DNA of 64,000 nucleotides from the NCBI RefSeq assembly GCF_050948215.1, contig NC_135157.1:6138001-6202000 (forward strand), in the 5' to 3' direction. The notes under the pieces were generated by a model. That model did no database searches and had not been told where the DNA came from. It saw only the letters and a list, made by a program, of their open reading frames with translations. How positions within the stretch are numbered: position 1 is the stretch's first letter; every line of letters begins with the position of its first letter. The position numbers and the translations under genes are program-made. This document shows, piece by piece, positions 12,244-23,381 of this stretch. This DNA is from Halictus rubicundus. Its lineage: Eukaryota; Arthropoda; Insecta; Hymenoptera; Halictidae.

Positions 12244-12571
12244 CAGTGATGAGATACTGGACGGGTTTTGTGGCGCATGTGCTGTGAATCTACCATCAGT
12301 AAAGTACAAGTTTGGGTAAAATGGGGTACCTTGCCACCCCGCATAATTTCAAAATGAACATATGATATGTATATTTCAATAAAATATTAATAATAACTTT
12401 CCAAAAATTCGTAGCACACCTGTCTCGTCATCTCGTTCTGGACTTCTGGACCATTCTGGACTCTCCCGGTACTTGCCCACTAATAATATCATATTACTTT
12501 CTCCACAATATAGATACGTTACTGTGCTGGACGCGCATGCGTGGGAAAATCCGTCCAATATCTCATCACTG
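12244..12571. mobile_element. MITE-like element with CAGTG-type terminal inverted repeats (hAT-like)
   Basis: The left end CAGTGATGAGATACTGGACG and the reverse complement of the right end, CAGTGATGAGATATTGGACG, match at all but one position. The element is 328 bp with no transposase. Ends starting CAG(T/G)G are typical of hAT elements, but I do not see a clean 8-bp target duplication, so the superfamily is tentative. It begins about 50 bp upstream of the NELF-B ATG and may overlap its promoter or 5' UTR. Confidence 0.65.
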
Positions 12572-13010
12572 GAAGTAAATAGGTAGGTAGTAGGGAGTAG
12601 TAGAGGGAAGAAATTGCGGTATATTTGTTTGCGAGGGAGATGTCGCCATTGTCGGACGCTGTGACGGCTACTTCCTACGCTTGTCGGCAGATAAACAATA
12701 ATTAGACAACACCTATCCTGCTACTACCTGACCCTGACCCGTCACCGATTCGTATATACTCACGATATTCCCGTTTCTATGGCAGGGCCGGCTAGATAGG
12801 TTTACTGTGATGGGTCCTCTAGCAGGCCCAACACTAAGGGCTGCCTAGGGTGGCCTAGGGCCCAGGTGGGCCCAGGACGAAACGCTCTCTTTCCTTTTCC
12901 TCCTCCCTCTCACACATTTTAGCCGCTGTCAAAACAAGCGTCGATGTCTCATTTGGTTTCAGGAAATAAGTACCATAATCCGTCGCATGGTGTGCACAAG
13001 TCGCATTAGT

Positions 13011-13072
13011 ACACACACGCGCGCGCGTGTACGCACACACGCACACGAGAGAGAGAGAGAGAGAGAGAGAGA
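13011..13072. repeat. CA/CG/GA compound microsatellite
   Basis: An alternating AC, GCGC and CACA tract runs into about 12 uninterrupted GA dinucleotides. The alternating purine-pyrimidine part could adopt Z-DNA. It lies in the intergenic region upstream of CCDC102A. Confidence 0.9.
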
Positions 13073-14106
13073 AAATATTATATGAGAGTGCTCACGCTCG
13101 GGGTTTTTCTGCCACCATTTTTGTCAGTATAGACCGAGATACATAGATCGTACCAGAGAGGAGATTTCTCTGATCATACCCACTTTCAGCTTGGAACAGA
13201 ACCTATCCCCGTATGATCTCTGGTATATATATACATATAGATCGTGACGTCACACAGTCTTTGCGGTAGGGACTTTTTCTGGCACCGCAGATTCTGATCT
13301 TTTTGAATATGTTATTTTTTCATAAATAGTTTACGTCTTTATTATAAGTGTTTCAGATCCTATGTTAGTTACGCGAAAATCGTAATTTATTTCGTAACAT
13401 TAAGTGTATTCCCAAACATTTTTCATTTTAAAATGACATTTATAAAATAGTATTTATTAAGCGTAAATTCTATTTTGTTTTGATCCCTTCACACATAAAA
13501 TTGCACATGATTCTATTCTACTTTATGTTGTCCAAAAGTATCGAAATTTCTTCATATTCAAGCGCTACAATGAATCCGCAATAGTAAATATATGTATATA
13601 TACACGTATACAAACAAAATGCAGATATTGCAAAATGCAAAATTCTTGATACAATAATATATATTTCTTAAAAGTATAACTTCATGCTCAGTTCATAGGC
13701 GTTACAGTAAAAAGCAAATTATGAATAGAAATACGGCATGTATATACACGTTGTCCTTCTCTCTTTGCAAAGTAACCTTATACGTGTAGGAACGTGTCTA
13801 TGCGGATGTGCGTGTGTAACTCCTTCTAGATGTGTGGATACAATATATACATGTATATATATGTATAGATAGCACGAATACAGCATCAGATGAATATATG
13901 CGATGTATGAAGATTAAAATTATACGGAACTGTGTCTTAATCGCAATTATTTTGAATATGATGCAAGCAAAAGTGTAAATAAGACATTGCATTCGAATTT
14001 ACTATAAATTCGTAAAGCGAATAGTCAAATACAGACAAGAATAAAACGTATTCGACAGAGCTTTTTCAATAAAAAAATAGCATCGCAGGTTACTTTTTCA
14101 TTGACA

Positions 14107-16382
14107 ATGGCACAGTCAACAGCCAGTGGAACGTCTTCCCGACGATATATGAGAGAACATGATGTTAGTTTACCGTCCTCTCCACGATATGTGGACAGTG
14201 AATGGGAAACCAAAGAGGTGATTGTTTACTATTCTTTACTTCTGACATTTAACTTTTGAAGTCTGTTTTTGTTAATCGAATACACTATACTTATACATAC
14301 AACAGTGTAAAGAGATACCTTTTTACCTTTCTTTTCATATTTTTAACACTACCAACGAACAGATAATCTGTACCTATTTTGATATACACTGATTGAACAA
14401 TTTATATGAGAATTTTATCTTATCTTAATTTGTTCACTAGATTAATCGTTTTAGGCTTTACGACAAAGAGAACTTGAAGAAGCACGAGCACGAGCAGCTC
14501 AGATGGAAAAAACGATGAGGTGGTGGTCCGATTGTACTGCGAATTGGCGCGAGAAGTGGAGTAAAGTACGCAATGAAAGAAATATGGCAAGAGAGGAAGC
14601 AAAAATGCTTAGAGCAAAATTAGAAATTGCTGTAAAAGATGCGAATAGTTACAAACATGAGTGTCAAGAACTTGAACTACAAAATGAACAACTTAAAAAA
14701 GAAATGGAAAAGATACATATGATATTATTAAAACATGCAGGACAATTTGACCAACAAATTTTTACAGTTTTAGAATCAGATCCACAATTACGGAGCACAT
14801 TAGGTATAGAGGAACTTTTAAAGTTTTACAACAATGCAGAACACAGTGAAAGTGTTAATTCACAAAAAGATTTACTTACATGTAAAACTTCATTAGAAGA
14901 ATCTAATGTATGCCTAGGAAGTCATAAAATTTTACCAGATAGAGACATCGAAGAATATGTATTGCAAGGAGCAGTACCAAAGCATGCTGTAGAATTATAT
15001 AAAGAAGGTTCTATAAATTCATTGGGTAAAGATATTGCAAGATTAGTTGCAGATTCTAGTTCACTAGACATTAATATAGAGAAGCATCAAACTTCTTCAC
15101 AAAATGATGAATCTGTGCAAAAAATACTGATGCTTCAGTATAAACTAGATGAAGCAACAAAAACAATTTCTACAGAGAGAGAGTAAGTTCTTGCAATGAC
15201 ATGATTTTGTTTATATTTTTAAATTATACTGTAATTTTTTTTACATGCTTATTAGGGAAAAAAATTCTTTGCATCGTGGTATGGAAAAATTGAAGGCAGA
15301 AATAATACAACTACGTAAACAATGTGATGATTTAGAAGAAAATAAAGCTAAAGCTATGAAAGATCTACTCGAGTTAAAAGATCGGTTTCACATTGAACTT
15401 GGTGACATGCAAGCTAATTTAATTGACGATTCTTCGAGTAGGGATAGTATGAACCGTCGTTTGTCTGAGCTTCGAACTGAAGTAGGTTTCATTATATAAA
15501 TATAGAGAAACTATTTTGATTATTAATAATTGTTTATCGTTTGCTAATATGAAATTTTAGTTAGAGAAGCTTCAAGCCGAAAATGCTGCAGAATGGGGAA
15601 AACGAGAACGTTTAGAAACAGAGAAAATTTCATTGGAACGAGAAAATAAACAACTTCGTAATGAATTACATGATTTACAAGAAAGAATAGAATCTCGACG
15701 GTCACGTCCAGTTTCTACATCTGATAGTGATACAAGACAGTTGCAACAAGAACTTTTAGTTAGAAATACGGTTTGTATTCATAATTAGGATCGTAGTTTC
15801 TTTTAATCGACTACCACAATATATATTGATTGAATGAAAAAAATTGTTAGATATTAAAAAAATCTTTGGAAGAAAAAACAACTGAACTTTTACACGCAAT
15901 GAGAAGATCAGAACAGTATGAAGCGGAAGTGAAACGAGTCAGAGCAAGAGTGGAAGAACTGAAGAAGGAATTAGCTACAGCTCAGGATGAAGTAGATGCT
16001 GCTACTAATAGTGTTCGTAAATTGCAACGTGCAAATGAAGATCTATTAGAGCAATTAGAATCTGCTAATGTACAATTGGAACATTTCCGTAACAGGTGAA
16101 TAATAAAAATATTTATTATTCTTTTAGCAATATTATGTAGAAATATTCTTTCAAAATATTATATAAAATAGATTATGAAATATTTACTAATATTTACTTT
16201 GTTATTAGTACTGATTCTTACACGGTAGATCTAGAAGAGAATACTGAGGAGAAATTATGTGCAACAAATGATGGCAAATTAATAGATGGTATGTCTTAAC
16301 ATTTTAATATATGTAATAATTGAAAAACTTAGAAGAATATTTTCTGAATACTGTTTCAGAGTATGGATCTCCACAAGCCTAG
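14107..16382 (+). CDS. CCDC102A: Coiled-coil domain-containing protein 102A
   Basis: Exons 14107-14217, 14455-15182, 15256-15481, 15561-15770, 15851-16095, 16209-16288 and 16360-16382 give 540 residues; the human protein is 550. The block RELEEARARAAQMEKTMRWW followed by SDCTANWREKWSKVR is nearly invariant in CCDC102A, as is the preceding SEWETKE. Most of the rest is heptad-type coiled coil (residues about 60-130 and 280-500). Family members are myosin-like centrosomal or cytoskeletal proteins of poorly defined function. The 3' end is uncertain: exon 6 can be read on to TAA at 16299, or the strong GATG/GTATGT donor at 16289 can splice to an acceptor at 16359, giving the tail EYGSPQA and a stop at 16382. 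I prefer the spliced form. The first donor (GTGATT) is weak, but the protein match across it is good. Confidence 0.9.
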
Positions 16383-17437
16383 TATTCACTTATTACAATA
16401 ATGACACTATATTTGATCTGAGTTACAAATACGAAGTTGATAAATTGAGAAGTGCTTTTTTCGAAATTTTTTAAAACGTGTACCAGTCATCGTATTTAAT
16501 TAAGTACTTGTTTATTAGCTAACTAAACGAATATTAACAGCATAAGCTATCATTTAATTTATTTGACAGGTGAGCTTAAATAACAAACAATCACTGCCTA
16601 TTTCAGTATTGTATTAATATTTAAAATTCTTAGAATATGTTTTAGATTTATATTATTTACTTATCTTTCTTTTTTTAGATGTATATATTTATATTTTATA
16701 CTCTTTTTATTTTGAAAGCTTTTTTGAATGTCTACATTTGTAAAAATCTCACATTCCAGTGTATTATTTTTCACGTATTTTCATTGCATGTGTATAAATA
16801 TTGTATATACTTAAACTATCTATGTAATTATAAATTTTGCCTCTTACCTAAAGATTGGTAAAGTTGAGAAACTAGTGACAACTTTTACCTTCTATGATAC
16901 CTGATATTTATGATTACAGTTTACATATTGTCACAAATATATGTAAAATACATAAAAACAGTTATGCGAGTATCTATATATGTTATGTAGTAATTAATTT
17001 TATGTAGAAGAACTATTATTTAAATTCGAATTTGTCCCTAAAAAGGAAATATGTGCTACATATATTTATCACTTGATGTAATTTACAATTGATGGAGTAT
17101 AAGCAAGAGAAGCCTTTATTTGTTTCATATATGTTTTATTGATAAAACTGGATAAATACTAGTAACTGATGTGTCGTTATTAAAGCGATAATGATGTACA
17201 TTCAGTACGATTACCTCAATAAAAATGATATATAGTATGTATGTGTGTGAGAGACAATAGAAGTATGACGTACATTCATAAAATGTATGAACGATCATAA
17301 ATATTTGTGTTTGTAATTAATAAAAGAGTATAATAGTTTAAATTGTAATATAAAATATCTTTAGTATTAATATAATGTGGAGTAATGAATGAAAATAAAG
17401 TGAAAAGAACATTTATTATAGAATTAATAATATCTGA
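16383..17437. other. Convergent 3' region between CCDC102A and the BRICHOS/repeat gene
   Basis: This AT-rich DNA should hold the CCDC102A 3' UTR, with several AATAAA-like motifs on the plus strand (for example near 17219), and the short 3' UTR of the minus-strand gene. No coding frame or repeat stands out. Confidence 0.5.
17412..17417 (-). terminator. Candidate poly(A) signal AATAAA of the BRICHOS/repeat gene
   Basis: An AATAAA hexamer on the minus strand lies about 20 nt beyond the stop codon (17438-17440). If used, the 3' UTR would be very short. Further hexamers downstream cannot be excluded. Confidence 0.4.
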
Positions 17438-20400
17438 TTAACATTTCACTGGACTACCATCAGGATGTGTTGGTATTTTTGGTTTGCAAATTTTTGTCCT
17501 ACCGTGGGAACCGTGTACAATATTACAGGAGAATGTAAAATATCCACAAGTAGAACTTTTAGTGTAATAGCGATGCTCATACTTTTTTGGCGAATTTTTA
17601 CCATCCATTTTTCCAGCAAAACTGTTTGTTATTGTATAATAACTTGGTTTTATTGGTACGTTCGCGGATTTGGAATAATCTGTGGATGTTTGTTGATTTT
17701 GGAGTTGGAAAGGGTTATGCTTTTGATGTTTTTCTTTGGTCAAAATATGATTTTCAGCTAATCTTTCATGGTTGGTTTTAAGTGATCTGGTTTCTGAACT
17801 TGGTGATTTATTCTCATGAGTAGTGGCTATCGGAGTTAGAGAAACTGATTGAGATTGAGATTTTCCATCACCATGAGCAATAGTTTCATCACCAGCTACA
17901 GATTTTACTCTTCCACGAAATCCGGGTGGTATTGTATATCCTGATAATGATTGTCCTGGCTGAAGCATATCTCCAGGCTGTGCCATTGTGGAATCCTGAT
18001 GCACACGAACATCGTATTGATTTCCAGATGCGACGTGTATCATTTGTGACTGATAATCACTATTATTTTGCTCTGTAATATAATTTTTGGAATACTTTGC
18101 ATTTGAAGCATGTATTTGTGATGCATCATAATCATCACCATCGTATTCTTCATCATAATCATACATAGTGTCATCCGTTTGAATTCTTTCACCAGAATGA
18201 TTTTGTTTATTAGCTACACTTCGAGAAGTTTCTCTTGTTGCGTTGGCAAAAACTGTTTTTCTCGAACTCGAACTTGGTTGTAAGCCCTGCGAAGATTTAT
18301 CTTGGTCGTAGTCTATATCAGAGGGTGTGTTTGTCAGTGAGCTCTCATTATTTTTTGTAATTTGTGGAGTATTATATGGTTTAAAGGGTTTGAATAATTC
18401 TGTATTTGTCAAGTTGAACTTAAATGGTTTCCTAGAAGCTGCTGCTCCAGATCCAGATCCTGCTTGCGCTGCGCCAGTATAAGTAATTCCATATTGAAAA
18501 GATCCTTCGAGTTGAGATTGAGATTGACCTCTATGCATACCACTTTGAGCAGAAGCTGTACCACCTCCACGGAAAGGTCTTGAATGTCTTTCAACATTCT
18601 CATCGGTCTTAAGGTATGGTTGGAAACCAATTTGAGCTTGACTCGATGTACTTCCCTCTCCATTTGCTTGGGCGTCTGCCATCCCACCTTTAGAACTTGC
18701 TTGCACCTGAGAATTAGTGCCATGATTCCATCCGCTGCTTTGTGCATTTGTTGATGTAGCACCAGACTCAGAATCCAATTGAACTTGGGCTTGACTTTTT
18801 CCATAGCCACCTGATCCTTGAGCATTACTTGTAGCACCTTCTTTATCACCACTAATTTCAGTTTGTGCACTTTTTTTGGTATCGCTGCTACCGGCTTGAG
18901 CAGAGAACGACCCAGAACCACTATATGTACCTGTTACCTGAGATTGTGCTGTTCCTTGTCCGTATGCTCCTTGAGAAGAAGCACTTGCTTGTGTTCCTGA
19001 GTCTGTTTGTTTTACAGAACTAGATGCTTGGGAATTAGAGTTATCATCTTCAACAGATGGAGAACTACCAGGTTGTTGGTAATACTGAGCAACTTCTTCA
19101 GTGTTAGTAGGTCTCATTCCGGGTGGATATTGTTTTTCGACACCTTGTCCTCTGTTTATGTACTCTCCTTGTCCATTAACACCTCCAGTCACATCTGGAA
19201 TAGTTTGACCTTGGTAACCTTGCCATGTAGTACCACCTGGATATTGTCCTTGTTGTACTAGGTAAGGAGAAGGAATGGTTCCAGGTGGGCCAGGAAAACG
19301 AATTACTTTTCCGTCCAGTCCTATTGGCACTCCTGGTTGAATCACGTTTGTACCACCAGGTGCAATACCTACAGGATAATTTAATTGCTGAGGAATGCTT
19401 CCTGGAGTTGCTCTTTGAGTACTTCCAGGATAAGTACCTACATTTGTTGGTATTACACCAGGTATTCCAGAAGTGATAATATTACCAGTCGACTGTGGAA
19501 TTATTCTTCCTGGATAACTTCCTGGGTAATGTACAGTCCCACTTACTTGGTCTGGTGGTAAAACACCACCACCATAAGACGGTATACTACTGTCAACACC
19601 AGTTATGGTAGTTCTGTCACCTACACTACCAGGTGATGCTCCGGGTACAATCACACCAGGATGTATTTGTCCAGGGTATATTTTAGCATCTGCTGTTACT
19701 TTTGATCCTACAATCATTTCACCAGGTTGCACAGTTCTATCACCAGGATAAATTACAGCACCACCAGTAGTAGTGCCAGGTGTACCACCAGGATAAGCTG
19801 CACCAGGTACTCCACTAGGATAAATGACACCAGTTGTTGTGCCTTGTAAACCACCAGGATAAACTATACCACCTCCAGTTGTTGTAGTACCAGGCATGCC
19901 ACCAGGGTAAGTAACTCTACCTCCTGTTGTTGTAGTATCAGGCATGCCACCAGGGTAAGTAACTCTACCTCCTGTTGTTGTAGTATCAGGCATGCCACCA
20001 GGGTAAGTAACTCTACCTCCCGTTGTTGTAGTACCCGGTACACCACCGGGATAAACTATACCACCTCCAGTTGTAGTACCAGGTCTGCCACCAGGATAAG
20101 TAACACTACCATCTCCAGTTGCAGTACCAGGTACAACAGCAGGATAAACTACTCCACCTCCAGTTGTTTTAGAATCAGCATAAACTATACCACTTCCTGT
20201 TATTGTAAAACCTGGTACACCAGCAGGATAAACTACACTACCTCCAGTTGTAGTACCAGCCACGCCACTGGGATAAACAATTGTACCAGGTACACCAACT
20301 GGGTAAGTAACTCCACCTCCAGTTGTTCCAGGCATGCCTCCAGGGTATGTTATACCACCTCCAGTCGTTGTGGTGCCAGGTACACCACCAGGATACGCTA

Positions 20401-23381
20401 CGCCACCTCCAGTTGTTGTGGTCCCGGGTACACCACCAGGATAAACTGCACCAACTCCAGTTGTTGTCGTACCAGGCACACCACTAGGATACGCTACACC
20501 ACCTCCAGTTGTTGTCGTACCAGGCACACCACTAGGATACGCTACACCACCTCCAGTTGTTGTCGTACCAGGCACACCACTAGGATACGCTACACCACCT
20601 CCAGTTGTTGTCGTACCAGGCACACCACTAGGATACGCTACACCACCTCCAGTTGTGGTACCGGGTGCACCACCAGGATACGCTACACCACCTCCAGTTG
20701 TTGTGGTCCCGGGTACGCCACCAGGATAAATTGCACCACCTCCAGTTGTTGTGGTACCGGGTGCACCACCAGGATACGCTACACCACCTCCAGTTGTTGT
20801 GGTACCGGGTGCACCACCAGGATACACTGCACCACCTCCAGTTGTTGTGGTCCCGGGTATACCACCAGGATAAACTGCATCACCTCCAGTTGTTGTCGTA
20901 CCAGGCACACCACTAGGATACGCTACACCACCTCCAGTTGTTGTCGTACCAGGCACACTACTAGGATACGCTACACCACCTCCAGTTGTTGTGGTACCGG
21001 GTGCACCACCAGGATACGCTACACCACCTCCAGTAGTTGTGGTCCCGGGTACACCACCAGGATAAACGACACCACCTCCAGTTGTTGTGGTAGGGGGTAC
21101 ACCACCAGGATACGCTGCACCACCTCCAGGTGTCATCGTTCCAGGTACGCCGCCAGGGTAGGTAACTCTACCTCCAGTTGTAGTACCAGGTACACCACCA
21201 GGTACACCACCAGGATAAGTAACTCTATCTCCAGCCGTTGCAGTACCAGGTGTACCAGCCGGATAGTTTACACCGCCTCTATCCCCTGTACCAGGTATGC
21301 TACCAGGATACTTTGCTCCTGCAATAAGAAGAATTTCATGCTACAGCTGAGTTCATTTTAATATTGTTTAATTAAGTTCATTCTTCAGATGTAGTACCAT
21401 GAGTATATGTTGTGTCAGTGTCGGGGAGGTGTACATATCTATCTGGTGCACCCTCACTAGAGTACTTAAGACAGTCTTCACATCCGGTGCTTCCGAACGA
21501 CATACTTTGCGCTTGGCCCATGCCACGAGTTCCGCCTTCAAATGAGTTTCAAATTTTATTTTACGTTTTATTCGAATAGTAAATGAAATAAGAATATTTT
21601 GAGATACTCACTGACTACGGCGTGGGAAGTTTGTTGTGTTGCTTCTGCTTCAGCCTTGCCTTCTTTTTGTTCGTCGTTGCCCGTATTCAAATACTGAGAC
21701 TGTGTTTGTCCACGAAATCTTCCTCGAGGATATTGAGCTTGCCGTCGCGTACGAGCTCGGCTAACAATTTCATTAAGTTTCTCTCGCTCTTCGAGCATTA
21801 GTTGTCTTTTGGCTCGGCTTATCAGCGGTGTTAGAACTACGTCAGCTACTCGTCTTGTTACAATATCATTTTCATCTTGCGGAATCACATTGAAGAAGGG
21901 ATCTGCCATTTGTTCGATCACTGGCACCGTATTTTGCAATAAAATTAATTCACGTCCATGACAGAATTCAATTATTCTACCTCCAGCCATTTTCCATGCC
22001 TGTGAAAAAAAGATAATAATAATTCTAATAAAAATAATCTTGCAAATTGTTAACTACTCACCTCTAATTTTGTTAAAGCATTCGTGGATACGTAGAGTAT
22101 CTTCGATATTTTCTTTTGTGTTCCATATCCTGGAAGATCTTCTATAGCAACGCTATCGTCCATCTTCTCCAAGTAACAGACGTTTTCTTCTTTGTCTTTG
22201 TACGCTTTAAAGTTCTGGAAACAATTTAACGCATGTATAAGGTATTTGTATATGTTCATGTTGAAGTGAAAGTATTTATTACCGTATCATAGTCGTAAAA
22301 TGTCCACTGTTTCAACGGTAAATATTCATCCGTGATAAGTACTCCGGAATCATCGTGAACTGAGCGATCGAACCGTGTTTTTTCCTGTAAACAAGGTATT
22401 GAGTTGTGAAAGTGTTAAAAAAAAATATATTCAAGTTGTTAAAAGGCTGCAGCTACTTCGAAATAATTGAAAATTGTAGAAGTCATTAATAAGTAAAGAA
22501 GGTAACGGAAAGAGAAACGCGATACAAGAGAAATTAGGAATGGGCCGAGCTATTTACTATCAACTTATCACACGAACTTTGATCTTCAAATCTTTCTCTC
22601 AAGCGGTTCTACCAAACGCTAATTTGTATTAGCAAATTGAACAGGTTTTCAAAAATTATAAAGCGCCGTACAAACAGAAAACTGCTTTTAAAATACATTA
22701 AACTTTTTACTGTTAATTCTATGATATTAAACATGAACGTAAATCGCAATGAAGCATATTCATAATACGTTAAACAAATGTATATATTAGCAAATATCGA
22801 TGTTTTGATAAAGAATGATGAAAGAAGATATTTTTGTGGAGCAAATTGTAAAAGCGTAAAGCATGAAATGTGTTACAAAAATTTTCGAGTTTATTCGACA
22901 ACTGTTTTACGTTGCGGCAGTTATGGAAAACTCAAGGCTCACGTTTTACCGTAGTACAGAGTTTGTAACATAAAAAATCATGAATCTTTTTGCAGACGTA
23001 CAAATCTTTACACGAAGTTGTAGCACGAGGTGGTTTGTAATTTGTTATCAAAGAAAAATGTGTCTCTAAGCGAAGGGAGTGTTATGAACACGTTGAATGT
23101 CGCGAGGCTCGCCGGTGACCTGCGCTATTAAATTGCTTAAGAATGAATTGACTTGATGCAAATTATCTAGATTATAGTGCAAGGTAAAGACTTCATTATC
23201 AAGTAGCTAATAATTGTTATTGACAACGCTGATATCTTCTATAATCAAAGAAATTTGTGTGAAACGAACAAAATTCGCGCTGCATCCAACGTGTTAAAGA
23301 AAGAAATGAACGATAACTTACTATGTATTCCGAGAATGCCGTCCCCGAAGAGAGGATCAGGAAGGCAAGGATCAGTCGCAT
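17438..23381 (-). CDS. Secreted BRICHOS-like proprotein with a silk/elastin-like YPGGVPG repeat domain
   Basis: Six exons (23322-23381, 22283-22384, 22062-22214, 21612-21999, 21398-21535, 17438-21318) join in frame to 1573 residues. The start MRLILAFLILSSGTAFS is a clear signal peptide. Residues about 45-125 resemble a BRICHOS domain: FYDYDT, then FKAYKD, then VCYLEKM with Cys67, and GGRIIEFCHG with Cys118; these two cysteines would form the usual BRICHOS disulfide. Two furin-type sites follow, RAKR (167-170) and RTRR (188-191). A short segment with a CEDC motif leads to about 35 repeats of YPGGVPGTTTTGGGVA type (about residues 283-815). Next come a Pro/Gly-rich part, a Gln/Ser/Ala/Gly-rich part (SQAQ-like units, about 990-1220), an acidic Tyr/Asp stretch and a basic C-terminus with four cysteines (CGYFTFSC, ICKP, final KC). 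The exon 5 donor (GTACTA) is weak. A collagen is ruled out because there is no Gly-X-Y periodicity. The likely role is extracellular matrix, cuticle or secretion; this is inferred. Confidence 0.82.
19736..21312 (-). repeat. Coding 48-bp tandem repeat array (16-residue YPGGVPGTTTTGGGVA units)
   Basis: The array lies within the last exon of the BRICHOS/repeat gene and has about 35 units, mostly 48 bp, with some of 45, 42 or fewer. Units drift at fixed positions: the fourth residue of the unit (G/S/A), the fifth (V/A/M/I) and the last two (VA, AV, VT, IV). Four adjacent units around 20465-20645 and three around 19870-20030 are almost identical at the DNA level, which points to recent unequal crossover or slippage. 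Confidence 0.95.

Larger units (their letters stand above)
12192..14106. other. Divergent intergenic region between NELF-B and CCDC102A
   Basis: This 1.9 kb should carry the NELF-B promoter at its left end and the CCDC102A promoter on the right. It contains a MITE-like element (12244-12571), a GC-rich patch at 12780-12900 with repeated CCTAGG/GGGCCC motifs, and a GT/GA microsatellite (13011-13072). No open frame in it shows coding character. Confidence 0.55.

Noticed and set aside
18409..18921. Minus-strand 170-residue frame inside the large repeat gene, and smaller plus-strand frames nearby
   Set aside because: They are out-of-frame shadows of the long repetitive exon; low-complexity coding DNA opens several frames at once.
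20653..20916. Plus-strand frame of repeated WYRVHHQDTLHHLQLL-type units
   Set aside because: It is the antisense reading of the 48-bp coding array, with no start context or splice support.
19736..21312. Possible CRISPR-like or satellite array
   Set aside because: Units are contiguous, in frame and coding, in a eukaryotic genome. There are no spacers.
17438..21318. Collagen identity suggested by Gly/Pro richness
   Set aside because: There is no Gly-X-Y triplet periodicity; the unit is 16 residues of YPGGVPGTTTTGGG type.
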